Shown: positions 22,545 through 31,228 of the stretch, in pieces
Layout: each line of letters opens with the position of its first letter
Numbering within the stretch: the stretch's first letter is position 1
Assembly (NCBI RefSeq): GCF_029911635.1
Contig: NZ_JARYTI010000039.1
Coordinates: 1-45,062, forward strand
DNA: 45,062 bases
Reading direction: 5' to 3'
DNA from: Sphingomonas sp. AR_OL41
Lineage (GTDB): Bacteria; Pseudomonadota; Alphaproteobacteria; Sphingomonadales; Sphingomonadaceae
The notes under the pieces: model-generated
Told to the model about the DNA's origin: nothing
Databases searched by the model: none
Seen by the model: the letters and a program-made list of their open reading frames with translations, nothing else
Position numbers and translations under genes: made by a program

Positions 22545-23843
22545 TCAGCCGCGATCGAGCGGCAAGGTCACACATATCCTGCCGCCGCCGGGATGGTTGT
22601 CGAGCGCCACGCTACCGCGATGCGCCTCGGCAATCGAACGAACGATGGCGAGGCCAAGGCCGGTGCCGCCGGTCTCGCGGTTGCGCGACGGGTCGCCGCG
22701 CACGAACGGCTCGAACAACCGGTCGTCGGTCTTCGGGTCGAAGCCGGGACCCTCGTCGTCGATCGTCACCACGACATTCTCGTCGACGACTTGCCAGGCG
22801 ACCGAGGCCGACTGGCCGTAACGGATCGCATTCTCGACCAGATTGGCGAACAGCCGGCGCAGCGCCTGCGGATCGCCGCGCACGATGGCGCGGGCGCCGG
22901 GGGTGATCGTCACCGGGGCGCCGGCGATGTGCATGTCCTCGCTCAGGCTATCGAGCAGGCTGCCCAGTTCGATCCGCGCATCGGCCTCGGGCTTCGACTC
23001 GTCGCGCGCGAAGCGCAGCACCGCGCCGAGCATGCCGCGCATTTCGTCGAGATCGGCATTGGCGCGCAGCCGTGCGTCGTCGGGCAGCTGTTCGACCCAG
23101 AAGGCGAGTCGCGACAGCGGCGTGCCGAGATCGTGCGCGATCGCGGCGAGCATCGTCGTGCGCCCTTCGGCATGGCGCGACAGCCGGTCATGCATGCGCG
23201 AGATCGCGCGCGACAGGATTCGGACCTCGCCGACGCCCTCCAGCGGCATCGGGCCGAGCGGCACGCCGGCGCGCGCCTCGCCGGCGCTTTCCGCGATCCG
23301 TCGGATCGGGCGTGTGATGGCGCGCGCCAGCGCCCAGGCCGGCCAGGTCAGCGTGAGGATCGTTGCGAGCGTTGCCAGCAGCGTCACCCAGTACCAGCGC
23401 TTGATCAACGGGCTCGGCGGGTTGGAGACGACGCGCCACGACGTGCCGTGCTGCCAGGCCACCACGAAATCACCGAAGATGAACTCATCGGCGAAGGGGT
23501 CGTCGATGACGATCCGCGATTGGTTCGACCAGACGAGGACCTGGTTGGACGGAACACCAAGCAACTGCGCGATCCGCACTGCACGACGAGGCTGTGCGAC
23601 CATCGAAGCGGGCGGAGCGGGGCGGTTCGGCTTTTCGGCGACCAGCAGCGCGGGGCCGAAAGGGTGCCGCGGCCTTTCGCCGCGCATCGCCGCCGCGACC
23701 TCGCCGACCAGATGCGGCGGATCGCCCGGCGGGGGGCCGCGAAACGAGATGGCAATAAAGATCAGGGTCGCGACCAGCACCGCGCCGATCACAAGCGCGA
23801 AAATCGACATCGCGATCGACCCGATCCGGGCGCGGGGCGCCAT
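22545..23843 (-). CDS. Two-component sensor histidine kinase
   Basis: Inner-membrane sensor kinase of about 432 aa. The N-terminal membrane segment (SIFALVIGAVLVATLIFIAI) is followed by a periplasmic domain of about 120 residues. Next come a second segment (YWVTLLATLATILTLTWPAWALA), a HAMP linker (RAITRPIRRIAES), the phospho-acceptor region AAIAHDLGTPLSRLAFWVE (His of the H-box), an N-box (LFANLVENAIRYG), G1 (IDDEGPGF) and G2 (GGTGLGLAIVRSIAEAHRG). ATG 23843 overlaps the response-regulator stop (TGATG), so the pair is translationally coupled. The signal sensed is unknown. It belongs to the EnvZ-like class by layout. Confidence 0.92.
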   Translation of the reverse strand: MAPRARIGSIAMSIFALVIGAVLVATLIFIAISFRGPPPGDPPHLVGEVAAAMRGERPRHPFGPALLVAEKPNRPAPPASMVAQPRRAVRIAQLLGVPSNQVLVWSNQSRIVIDDPFADEFIFGDFVVAWQHGTSWRVVSNPPSPLIKRWYWVTLLATLATILTLTWPAWALARAITRPIRRIAESAGEARAGVPLGPMPLEGVGEVRILSRAISRMHDRLSRHAEGRTTMLAAIAHDLGTPLSRLAFWVEQLPDDARLRANADLDEMRGMLGAVLRFARDESKPEADARIELGSLLDSLSEDMHIAGAPVTITPGARAIVRGDPQALRRLFANLVENAIRYGQSASVAWQVVDENVVVTIDDEGPGFDPKTDDRLFEPFVRGDPSRNRETGGTGLGLAIVRSIAEAHRGSVALDNHPGGGRICVTLPLDRG

Positions 23844-24559
23844 CACCGCGTGACGACGTCGGCGCTGAACAAATACCCTTCATTGCGCACCGTGCGGATC
23901 AGTTCCTCGCCATGATCGCGCTCCAGCTTCTTGCGCAGCCGGCTGATCTGCACGTCGATCGCGCGGTCGAAATGCTCGCTATTGGGGCCGCGCGACAGGT
24001 CGAGCAGTTGGTCGCGCGTCAGCACGCGGCGCGGATGCTCGACCATCGCGAGCAGCAGGCGGAATTCGCCGTCCGACAGGTTGATCAGCACATCGTCGGG
24101 GTCGATCAGCTCGCGCCCGACCGGGTCGAGCCGCCAGCCGGCGAAACGCCGCCAGGTCCGCGTCGGCGCGGCCGGCGCGGCGCTGGGCGCGCTGTTGCGA
24201 CGCAGGACCGAGCGTACCCGCGCCAGCAGCTCGCGCGGATTGGCCGGCTTGGCGAGATAGTCGTCGGCGCCCATTTCGAGCCCGACGATGCGGTCGACCT
24301 CCTGGCCGATCACCGACAGGATGATCACCGCCGGGCTGGTCGCGCGGTCGAGCGAGCGCAGGATGGTCAGCCCGTCCTCGCCCGGCATCATCACGTCGAG
24401 CACGATCAGCGCATAGGATTGCTGCGCCATCGCGGCGCGCATCTCCTCGCCGTTACCGGCGGTATCGACGAGATAGCCATGCTGGCCGAGGAATCCGGCG
24501 GTCAGTTCACGGATACCCGGATCGTCGTCGACGATCAGGAGGCGGGTTTCGAGGTCCAT
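23843..24559 (-). CDS. OmpR-family response regulator
   Basis: DNA-binding response regulator of 238 aa. The receiver domain has the acidic pair in LLIVDDDPGIREL, the phospho-acceptor Asp in ALIVLDVMMPGEDG and Lys in YLAKPANPRELLARV. The C-terminal winged helix is of OmpR/PhoB type (VLINLSDGEFRLLLAMVEHPRRVLTRDQLLDL; DRAIDVQISRLRKKLE; IRTVRNEGYLF). ATG 24559 puts the receiver at the usual distance; other in-frame ATGs lie upstream. It is the first gene of the pair with the histidine kinase. Confidence 0.93.
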   Translation of the reverse strand: MDLETRLLIVDDDPGIRELTAGFLGQHGYLVDTAGNGEEMRAAMAQQSYALIVLDVMMPGEDGLTILRSLDRATSPAVIILSVIGQEVDRIVGLEMGADDYLAKPANPRELLARVRSVLRRNSAPSAAPAAPTRTWRRFAGWRLDPVGRELIDPDDVLINLSDGEFRLLLAMVEHPRRVLTRDQLLDLSRGPNSEHFDRAIDVQISRLRKKLERDHGEELIRTVRNEGYLFSADVVTR

Positions 24560-24781
24560 CGATGGGGCGCGCTGAAGCATCCGGCGGGAATGGCCGTCCA
24601 GCGTATCCGCCGCATTGCAGCGCTGCAACGAATCTCGCTTGGCCGCTTATGTGTTGCATCGCCGCCACAGTGCCGGTCGCGTGCTTGTCTTTTGCGGGAC
24701 TCGCTGTTAGTGGCACGCCCATTCGGCGCGAGCAGGTGCTTGCGACGACCATATCCTATTGATTCGGAGTTGACGGGTTTT

Positions 24782-24988
24782 ATGCAAATCATCGTGCGCG
24801 ATAACAATGTCGATCAGGCGCTCCGGGCTCTCAAGAAGAAGCTTCAGCGCGAAGGCGTCTATCGCGAAATGAAGCTGCGCCGTCACTATGAAAAGCCCAG
24901 CGAGAAGCGCGCTCGTGAGCGTGCCGCCGCCGTGCGCCGCGCCCGCAAGCTCGAGCGCAAGCGGATGGAGCGCGACGGCGCCCGGTAA
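24782..24988 (+). CDS. rpsU: 30S ribosomal protein S21
   Basis: 68 aa, very basic. It starts MQIIVRDNNVDQALRALKKKL, with the conserved QREGVYREMKLRRHYEKPSEKR and a C-terminal Arg/Lys-rich helix. S21 binds the small-subunit platform near the anti-Shine-Dalgarno end of 16S rRNA. Length and sequence are typical of alphaproteobacteria. It is alone in its transcription unit, 68 bp before the first FKBP gene. Confidence 0.97.
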   Translation: MQIIVRDNNVDQALRALKKKLQREGVYREMKLRRHYEKPSEKRARERAAAVRRARKLERKRMERDGAR

Positions 24989-25056
24989 ATCCGGGCTCCT
25001 ACGCTTTCCTTCGTCTTCCCGGCGCTATTGCCGCTTCTCCCGCGTGGAGTGCTCCC

Positions 25057-25668
25057 ATGTCGACCGTCACCGCCGTCCCGCTGCAACCCGTCCGGCGGAG
25101 CGTGCTGGTGTATCTGTGGCTGGGCATCGCGCTGGCGATCCTGTTGGCCATCGTCCTGTCCGAGAAGGGCACCGGCGAACAGCGCGCGCTCAAGGGCAGC
25201 AACGACGCTTACCTGGCGTGGCATCGCTCGCAGGCTGGCATCGTCGAGACGAAGTCCGGCTTGCAGTATCAGGTGATCAAGCCCGGCGAAGGGCCGCTGC
25301 CGACGACAAGCGACGTCGCCGGCGTGATGTATGTCGGGACGCTGCGCGATGGAACGGTGTTCGACGAATCGCCGCAGCCCGTGCCTTTCCCGCTGACCGA
25401 GGGCACGGCGATTCCGGGCTTCACCGAGGCGTTGAAGCTGATGCCCAAGGGCGCGCACTACAAGTTCTGGCTGAAGCCCGAACTCGCCTACAAGGAAGCG
25501 TCGCCGTCGCCGAAGATTCCGCCGAATTCGATGTTGATCTTCGACGTCACCATGCTCGGCTTCCTGCCTGAGGCGACCTATCGCCAGATGCAGATGCAGC
25601 AGATGATGCAGCAACGCGGCGCGCCCGCCGGTGATCCTTCCGGCGCCGGCCCGCAGGGCGAGCGCTGA
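25057..25668 (+). CDS. FKBP-type peptidyl-prolyl isomerase 1, membrane-anchored
   Basis: 203 aa. Cis-trans isomerase of peptidyl-proline bonds, here tethered to the inner membrane and facing the periplasm. One N-terminal membrane segment (VLVYLWLGIALAILLAIVLS) is followed by a linker and an FKBP domain of about 110 residues: VETKSGLQYQVIKPGEG, DGTVFDESPQPVPFPL, IPGFTEALKLMPKGAHYKFWL and a closing FDVTMLGF. A few pocket residues differ from the consensus (for example no VIPGW-type motif; here AIPGF). The C-terminal tail is Gln/Met-rich, then Gly/Pro-rich. It overlaps the second copy by one base (TGATG). Confidence 0.9.
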   Translation: MSTVTAVPLQPVRRSVLVYLWLGIALAILLAIVLSEKGTGEQRALKGSNDAYLAWHRSQAGIVETKSGLQYQVIKPGEGPLPTTSDVAGVMYVGTLRDGTVFDESPQPVPFPLTEGTAIPGFTEALKLMPKGAHYKFWLKPELAYKEASPSPKIPPNSMLIFDVTMLGFLPEATYRQMQMQQMMQQRGAPAGDPSGAGPQGER

Positions 25669-26285
25669 TGGCCTCGACCTTGCCGCCCGCCGCGCCGCGT
25701 CCTGCCGACGCCACGTCCGGGCGTTACGAGCCGCTGCTCTACATCCTGCTCGGCATCGTGCTCGGTGTCATCGGCACGGTCGGTACGACCTACGGCGCGA
25801 AGGCGTGGAAGGCGTACAACGAGCCCGCCGCGGTGTTCCTGCGCCACAATCGCAGCGCCGACAGCAGCATCGTCCAGACCGCTTCGGGATTGCAGTACAA
25901 GGTGCTCAAGCCCGGTGCCGGCGCGGCCAAGCCGACCGACGCCGATGTCGTGCTGGTCAACTATGAAGGCAAACTCGAGAACGGCACGACCTTCGACGCC
26001 TCGCCGCAGCCGACGCCGATGCCGGTCAAGGGCGTCGTTCCCGGCTTCTCCGAAGCGCTCAAGCTGATGCCCAAAGGCGCCAAATACCGCGTCTGGATCC
26101 CGCCGGTGCTGGGTTATGGCGACAAGGTGACGGGTCCGATCCCGGCCAATTCGGTGCTGGTTTTCGATCTCGAGATGCTCGACTGGAAGTCCGAGGCCGA
26201 GATCCGCCAGATGCAGATGCTGCAGCAGATGCAGGCGCAGGGCGCTGGTGCTGCACCGCCCCCTGGAGCCGTGAAGAAGCCGTGA
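25668..26285 (+). CDS. FKBP-type peptidyl-prolyl isomerase 2, membrane-anchored
   Basis: 205 aa. Same layout as its left neighbour: one membrane segment (LLYILLGIVLGVIGTVGTTYG), then the FKBP domain (VQTASGLQYKVLKPGAG; VVLVNYEGKLENGTTFDASPQP; VVPGFSEALKLMPKGAKYRVWIPP; LGYGDKVTGPIPANSVLVFDLEMLDW) and a Met/Gln-rich tail. The segment NRSADSSIVQTASGLQYK recurs nearly unchanged in copy 3 (NRSADRAVVETPSGLQYK), which shows tandem duplication. It is coupled to both neighbours by overlapping start/stop codons. Confidence 0.93.
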   Translation: MASTLPPAAPRPADATSGRYEPLLYILLGIVLGVIGTVGTTYGAKAWKAYNEPAAVFLRHNRSADSSIVQTASGLQYKVLKPGAGAAKPTDADVVLVNYEGKLENGTTFDASPQPTPMPVKGVVPGFSEALKLMPKGAKYRVWIPPVLGYGDKVTGPIPANSVLVFDLEMLDWKSEAEIRQMQMLQQMQAQGAGAAPPPGAVKKP

Positions 26286-26812
26286 TCCGCATGCGGTTGT
26301 TGCTGATACTCGCGATGGCGGTGGCATTGCCATCGACGCTCGCGGCGCAATCCGCGCCCGTCGCCGCCGATCCGGTCGTGCTGTTCATGGCGCAGAACCG
26401 CAGTGCCGATCGTGCGGTGGTCGAGACTCCTTCCGGCCTGCAGTACAAGATCCTGACGCCGGGCAGCGAGGCGGTACGCCCGACCACCGACGATGTCGCG
26501 TTGATCATGTACAAGGGCAGCCTGACCAACGGCACGGTGTTCGATCAGAGTGAACGGCCGACGCCCATGGCGATCTCCGACGTCGTGCCGGGCTTTTCCG
26601 AAGCGCTGACGCTGATGGCGCGCGGCGCGAAGTACCGCGTGTGGATCAAGCCCAGCCTCGGTTACGGCGACCAGGCGAGCGGGCCGATCCCGGCCAACTC
26701 CGTGCTGGTGTTCGACATCGAACTGATCGACTGGAAGACACGCGCCGAGCTGATGCGGATGCAGCAACAGGCGCAACCGCCGGCGCCCGCCACGGCACCA
26801 CCCGCGAAGTAG
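26282..26812 (+). CDS. FKBP-type peptidyl-prolyl isomerase 3, secreted
   Basis: 176 aa, beginning GTG 26282, which overlaps the previous stop; ATG 26291 is an alternative. Unlike copies 1 and 2 it has a cleavable-looking signal peptide (MRLLLILAMAVALPSTLAAQ), so it should be free in the periplasm. The FKBP domain is intact (VALIMYKGSLTNGTVFDQSE; VVPGFSEALTLMARGAKYRVWI; LGYGDQASGPIPANSVLVFDIELIDW). A Pro/Ala-rich tail ends the protein. It is 68 bp before cydA. Confidence 0.93.
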   Translation: MIRMRLLLILAMAVALPSTLAAQSAPVAADPVVLFMAQNRSADRAVVETPSGLQYKILTPGSEAVRPTTDDVALIMYKGSLTNGTVFDQSERPTPMAISDVVPGFSEALTLMARGAKYRVWIKPSLGYGDQASGPIPANSVLVFDIELIDWKTRAELMRMQQQAQPPAPATAPPAK

Positions 26813-26880
26813 CGATTGCCGCAAGCGCGTATGCGCGGCGCGCACTTGCGCGGTTGGAGTCGCGGGCGCAGAGCGCCGCC

Positions 26881-28272
26881 ATGTTCGACTCGATCGACCC
26901 GGTAAGCCTGGCACGCGCGCAGTTCGCCTTCACGGTCAGTTTCCACTTCATCTTCCCGTCTTTCTCGATCGGGTTGGCGAGCTACCTCGCGGTGCTCGAA
27001 GGCTTGTGGTTGAAGACCGGCAAGCAACGCTTCCTCGACATCTACCATTTCTGGCTCAAGATCTTTGCCGTCGCCTTCGCGATGGGCGTCGTGTCAGGCA
27101 TCGTCATGTCCTATCAGTTCGGCACCAACTGGGCGGTATTCTCCGACAAGACCGGCCCAATCCTCGGGCCACTGATGGCCTATGAGGTGCTCACCGCCTT
27201 CTTCCTCGAGGCTGGTTTCCTCGGCGTGATGCTGTTCGGCATGAAGAAGGTCGGCCCCAAGCTGCACTTCGCGGCGACCTGCGCGGTTGCGGCTGGTACC
27301 TTCATCTCGGCCTTCTGGATCCTCTCGGCCAATAGCTGGATGCAGACGCCGACCGGCTATGCGATCAACGCGCAGGGCCAGTTCGTCATGGCGGGCTCGT
27401 GGCTGAAGGTGATCTTCAACCCGAGCTTTCCTTATCGCCTCGTCCACACCGTGATCGGCGCCTACCTCACGACCTCGCTGGTCGTCGGTGCGACGGGGGC
27501 ATGGCACCTGCTCAAGGACCCGTCGGACCGGCACGCGCGGACGATCTTCTCGATGGCGATGTGGATGGCGGCACTCGTCGCGCCGATCCAGATTGCCGCG
27601 GGCGACATGCAGGGCCTCAACACGCTCGAACATCAGCCGGCCAAGGTGCTGGCCATGGAGGGCGATTACGAGCCCAGCCCGAACGGCGCCCCCTTGATTC
27701 TTTTCGGTCTGCCCAACGACGCGCAAGGCAGGGTGGACTACAAGGTCGAGGTGCCGCATGTCGGCTCGCTGATCCTCAAGCACGACGCCAATGCGCCGCT
27801 CCCGGGCCTCAAGGACTTCCCGCGCGACCAATGGGCGCCGGTGGCGATCGTCTTCTGGTCGTTCCGTATCATGGTCGGGCTTGGCCTGGCGATCTTCGGC
27901 CTCGGCCTGTGGAGCCTCGTCGCGCGGGCACGCGGCAAGCTCTATGACTGGCGCTGGCTGCACCGCGCCGCGCTGGTGATGGGGCCGGCCGGCTTTGTCG
28001 CGGTGATCGCCGGCTGGGTGACGACCGAATCGGGGCGTCAGCCCTGGACGGTCTATGGCTTGTTGCGCACGCAGGCGAGCGTATCGCCGCTCGCCGCGCC
28101 GGCCGTCGGCGCCTCGCTAATCGCGTTCGTCTGCGTCTATTTCGCGGTGTTCGGCTTTGGCACCTGGTATATTCTCAAGCTGATCAACAAGGGCGTCGAG
28201 AGCGGCGAACCCGCGCTCGACGATGCGCCGATCCGCACTGCGGGCATCACCCCGGCGGGGCAGCAGCTGTGA
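26881..28272 (+). CDS. cydA: Cytochrome bd-type quinol oxidase subunit I (CIO type)
   Basis: Haem-bearing subunit of the bd oxidase, which oxidises quinol and reduces O2 to water in the inner membrane without pumping protons; 463 aa. It starts MFDSIDPVSLARAQFAFTVS with the axial His region FHFIFPSFSIGLASY. Other hallmarks: YQFGTNWAVFSDKTGPILGPLMAYEVLTAFFLEAGFLG, and GRQPWTVYGLLRT near the end. The length without the C-terminal Q-loop insertion, plus the DUF2474 subunit downstream, points to the cyanide-insensitive (CioA) subgroup. The open frame extends upstream of 26881 but only as noncoding-like sequence. Confidence 0.95.
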   Translation: MFDSIDPVSLARAQFAFTVSFHFIFPSFSIGLASYLAVLEGLWLKTGKQRFLDIYHFWLKIFAVAFAMGVVSGIVMSYQFGTNWAVFSDKTGPILGPLMAYEVLTAFFLEAGFLGVMLFGMKKVGPKLHFAATCAVAAGTFISAFWILSANSWMQTPTGYAINAQGQFVMAGSWLKVIFNPSFPYRLVHTVIGAYLTTSLVVGATGAWHLLKDPSDRHARTIFSMAMWMAALVAPIQIAAGDMQGLNTLEHQPAKVLAMEGDYEPSPNGAPLILFGLPNDAQGRVDYKVEVPHVGSLILKHDANAPLPGLKDFPRDQWAPVAIVFWSFRIMVGLGLAIFGLGLWSLVARARGKLYDWRWLHRAALVMGPAGFVAVIAGWVTTESGRQPWTVYGLLRTQASVSPLAAPAVGASLIAFVCVYFAVFGFGTWYILKLINKGVESGEPALDDAPIRTAGITPAGQQL

Positions 28273-29276
28273 GCGTCGACATGGATCTCGCCACGGTCTG
28301 GGCGTTCATCATCGCCTTTGCGGTGTTCGCCTATGTCGTGCTCGACGGCTTCGACCTCGGCATCGGCATCATCTTTCCGCACTTCGCGGTGGGCGAGGAG
28401 CGCGACCAGGCAATGAACGCGATCGCGCCGGTCTGGGACGGCAACGAGACCTGGCTGGTGCTCGGCGGCGGCGGGTTGATGGCGGCGTTTCCGCTGGCCT
28501 TCGCGATCGTCATGCCGGCGCTCTACCCGCCGATCATCGCCATGCTGCTCGGCCTCGTCTTTCGCGGCGTGGCGTTCGAGTTCCGCTGGCGCGACCCGCG
28601 CCATCGCAGCTTTTGGGATTTCGCCTTCACCGCCGGCTCGGTCGTCGCGGCGCTGGCGCAGGGCGTCACGCTCGGCGCGCTGCTGCAGGGCATCAAGGTC
28701 GTCGGGCGCGGCTATGGCGGCGGCTGGCTCGACTGGCTGACCCCGTTCAGCCTGCTGACCGGCGGCAGCGTGATCGCCGGCTATGCGCTGCTCGGCAGCT
28801 GCTGGCTGATCGCCAAGGCGGAAGGGCAGGCGCAGCGCCACGCCTACCGGCTCGCGCGTCGCTTCGGGGTGGTGACGCTGGCGGCGATCGTCGCGGTCAG
28901 CGCGGTGACGCCGTTCCTGACGCACGATTATTATTCACGCTGGCTCACCATGCCGGGGATTCTGCTGACCGCGCCGGTGCCCTTGCTGGTCGGTGTGCTC
29001 GGCCTGCTGTTCTGGCGCGCGCTGGGGCGCAAGGCGGAATATGCGCCGTTCCTGCTGGTTCTCGCGCTCTTCGCATTGTGCTTTGTCGGGCTGGGCATCA
29101 GCATGTATCCGTACATCGTGCCAAATCAGGTGACGATCTGGGCGGCGGCGTCGCCGGCGAGTTCGCAGCTGTTCATGCTGGTCGGCGCCGGCATCATGAT
29201 ACCGATCATTCTCGCCTATAGTGGATGGTCCTATTGGGTGTTCCGCGGCAAGGCCGGGGCAACGGGTTACCATTGA
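28269..29276 (+). CDS. cydB: Cytochrome bd-type quinol oxidase subunit II
   Basis: 335 aa, the second structural subunit, with about eight to nine membrane segments. It starts DLATVWAFIIAFAVFAYVVLDGFDLGIG and contains WDGNETWLVLGGGGLMAAFPLAFA and FRGVAFEFRWRDP, all hallmarks of CydB. GTG 28269 overlaps the cydA stop by 4 bp; ATG 28281 is also possible. Its stop codon overlaps the DUF2474 gene by one base, so the three subunits are translationally linked. Confidence 0.95.
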   Translation: MSVDMDLATVWAFIIAFAVFAYVVLDGFDLGIGIIFPHFAVGEERDQAMNAIAPVWDGNETWLVLGGGGLMAAFPLAFAIVMPALYPPIIAMLLGLVFRGVAFEFRWRDPRHRSFWDFAFTAGSVVAALAQGVTLGALLQGIKVVGRGYGGGWLDWLTPFSLLTGGSVIAGYALLGSCWLIAKAEGQAQRHAYRLARRFGVVTLAAIVAVSAVTPFLTHDYYSRWLTMPGILLTAPVPLLVGVLGLLFWRALGRKAEYAPFLLVLALFALCFVGLGISMYPYIVPNQVTIWAAASPASSQLFMLVGAGIMIPIILAYSGWSYWVFRGKAGATGYH

Positions 29277-29395
29277 TGGAGGCCGATGCCGCCCCGTTGT
29301 GGAAGCGCCTCGGCTGGATGGCGGCGATCTGGGCGATGAGCGTCGTCGCGCTTGGCGTGGTCGCCTGGGGCTTGCGCTTGTGGCTGCACGCCTGA
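29276..29395 (+). CDS. DUF2474 small subunit of the bd oxidase
   Basis: A 39-residue single-span membrane protein: after MEADAAPLWKRLGWM comes the hydrophobic stretch AAIWAMSVVALGVVAW, ending LRLWLHA. The LWKRLGWM...IWA.SV pattern fits DUF2474, a CydX-like accessory peptide found after CIO-type cydB genes. Its ATG overlaps the cydB stop (TGATG). It is easily missed because of its size. Confidence 0.85.
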   Translation: MEADAAPLWKRLGWMAAIWAMSVVALGVVAWGLRLWLHA

Positions 29396-29435
29396 GCGGC
29401 TAATCGCGGCGGACTTTCCGGAGGACTATTCCCGC

Positions 29436-30305
29436 ATGACGATCAAGCCGCTGCGCAAAGCCGTGTTCCCGGTCGGGGGGCTCGGAACCCGCTTCCTGCC
29501 CGCGACCAAGGCGTTGCCCAAGGAGATGCTGCCGGTCGTCGATCGCCCGCTGATCCAGTACGCGGTCGACGAGGCGCTGGAAGCCGGGATCGAGCAGATG
29601 ATCTTCGTCACCGGGCGCGGCAAGTCGGCGATCGAGGACCATTTCGACATTGCCTATGAGCTCGAGACGACGATGGCGCATCGCGGCAAGTCGATGGAGC
29701 TGCTCCACCAGACCCGTCTCAAGCCCGGCGCCGTAGCCTATGTCCGCCAGCAGGAGCCGATGGGGCTGGGCCATGCCGTGTGGTGCGCGCGCGACATCGT
29801 CGGCGACGAACCCTTCGCCGTGCTGCTCGCCGACGATTTCATGGTCGGCAAGCCCGGTTGCCTGAAGCAGATGGTCGAGGCCTATATGCAGGTCGGCGGC
29901 AACATGATCTGCGCGCAGGTCGTCGCCGACGATCAGACCGACAAATATGGCGTGATCACACCCGGCACACGCAATGGCGCGCTGACCGAGGTCAAGGGCC
30001 TGGTTGAGAAGCCCAAGGCGGGGACGGCGCCGTCGAACCTGGCAGTGATCGGTCGCTACATCCTCCAGCCCGAGGTAATGCGCGTGCTCGAGACGCAGGA
30101 ACTGGGCGCCGGCAATGAGATCCAGCTGACCGACGCGATGGCGCGGATGATCGGCGACCAGCCGTTCCACGGACTGACCTTTGACGGGCAGCGCTACGAT
30201 TGCGGCGACAAGGCCGGCTATGTGCAGGCAAATCTCGCTGTAGCGGTCGGCCGCGATGACATAGGTCCCGCCGTACGTGCCTTTGCGGTCGATCTGCTTC
30301 GTTAA
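29436..30305 (+). CDS. galU: UTP-glucose-1-phosphate uridylyltransferase
   Basis: Makes UDP-glucose from UTP and glucose 1-phosphate; 289 aa. The nucleotide-binding loop is FPVGGLGTRFLPATKALPKE. VDRPLIQYAVDEALEAG, IFVTGRGKSAIEDHFD and VLLADDFM follow as in GalU. ATG 29436 has GGAGG upstream (29420-29424); the open frame starts earlier, inside the DUF2474 gene. It opens the nucleotide-sugar block with rfbA and rfbB. Confidence 0.96.
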   Translation: MTIKPLRKAVFPVGGLGTRFLPATKALPKEMLPVVDRPLIQYAVDEALEAGIEQMIFVTGRGKSAIEDHFDIAYELETTMAHRGKSMELLHQTRLKPGAVAYVRQQEPMGLGHAVWCARDIVGDEPFAVLLADDFMVGKPGCLKQMVEAYMQVGGNMICAQVVADDQTDKYGVITPGTRNGALTEVKGLVEKPKAGTAPSNLAVIGRYILQPEVMRVLETQELGAGNEIQLTDAMARMIGDQPFHGLTFDGQRYDCGDKAGYVQANLAVAVGRDDIGPAVRAFAVDLLR

Positions 30306-30352
30306 CCATTCGCCGCTAGCCCGGATCCGGGGATAGCGACGGGCCGGGACAT

Positions 30353-31228
30353 ATGAAGGGTATCATTCTCGCCGGGGGCAGCGGCACGCGGCTCTATCCG
30401 GCGACGTTGGCGATTTCGAAGCAGTTGCTGCCGGTGTTCGACAAGCCAATGATCTATTATCCGCTCTCAGTGCTGATGCTCGCCGGCATTCGCGACATCC
30501 TGATCATCTCGACCCCGCGCGACCTGCCGATGTTTCGCCTGCTGCTCGGCGACGGGTCGGCGTTCGGCATCAACCTGTCCTATGCGGAGCAGCCCGAGCC
30601 GGACGGCTTGCCGCAAGCATTCCTGGTTGGCGAACGATTCATCGACGGCGGCGCCTGTGCGATGATCCTCGGCGACAACATCTTTCACGGCGATGGCCTG
30701 GCGCGCAAATGCCGCGCGGCGATGGCGCGGGCCGAGGCGGGACGCGCGACGGTGTTCGCCTATCGGGTCGACGACCCCGAACGCTACGGCGTCGTGACGT
30801 TCGACGACGATGGGCGCCCCCGCTTGATCGAGGAGAAGCCGGCTGTCCCGGAGTCGCCTTGGGCGGTGACCGGGCTGTATTTCTGCGATTCGCGCGTCAC
30901 CGAGATGGCGCGCCGTCTCGCGCCGTCGCCACGTGGCGAACTCGAGATCGTCGACTTGCTCGACGCCTATCTGGCGACCGATTCGCTTGACATCGACAAG
31001 CTCGGACGTGGTTATGCGTGGCTCGACACCGGCACGCATGACAGCCTGCACGACGCCTCCTCGTTCGTGCGCGCGATCGAGCGGCGCCAGGGCATCAAGA
31101 TCGCCTGCCCGGAGGAGATCGCGTTGGACCATGGTTATCTCGACCGCGCCGCCGTGCTTGCTCGCGCCGCAGCGATGGGACGCACCGATTATGCCGCCTA
31201 TCTCACCCGGTGCGCGGCCGCGGCGTGA
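30353..31228 (+). CDS. rfbA: Glucose-1-phosphate thymidylyltransferase
   Basis: Makes dTDP-glucose from dTTP and glucose 1-phosphate; 291 aa. It starts MKGIILAGGSGTRLYPATLA, then SKQLLPVFDKPMIYYPLS, AMILGDNIFHG, GVVTFDDDGRPRLIEEKP and RGYAWLDTGTHDSLHDAS, all diagnostic of RmlA. It overlaps rfbB by 4 bp (GTGA). rfbC and rfbD are not in the window, so the end product may be a dTDP-4-keto sugar derivative other than rhamnose, or the missing genes lie elsewhere. Confidence 0.96.
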   Translation: MKGIILAGGSGTRLYPATLAISKQLLPVFDKPMIYYPLSVLMLAGIRDILIISTPRDLPMFRLLLGDGSAFGINLSYAEQPEPDGLPQAFLVGERFIDGGACAMILGDNIFHGDGLARKCRAAMARAEAGRATVFAYRVDDPERYGVVTFDDDGRPRLIEEKPAVPESPWAVTGLYFCDSRVTEMARRLAPSPRGELEIVDLLDAYLATDSLDIDKLGRGYAWLDTGTHDSLHDASSFVRAIERRQGIKIACPEEIALDHGYLDRAAVLARAAAMGRTDYAAYLTRCAAAA

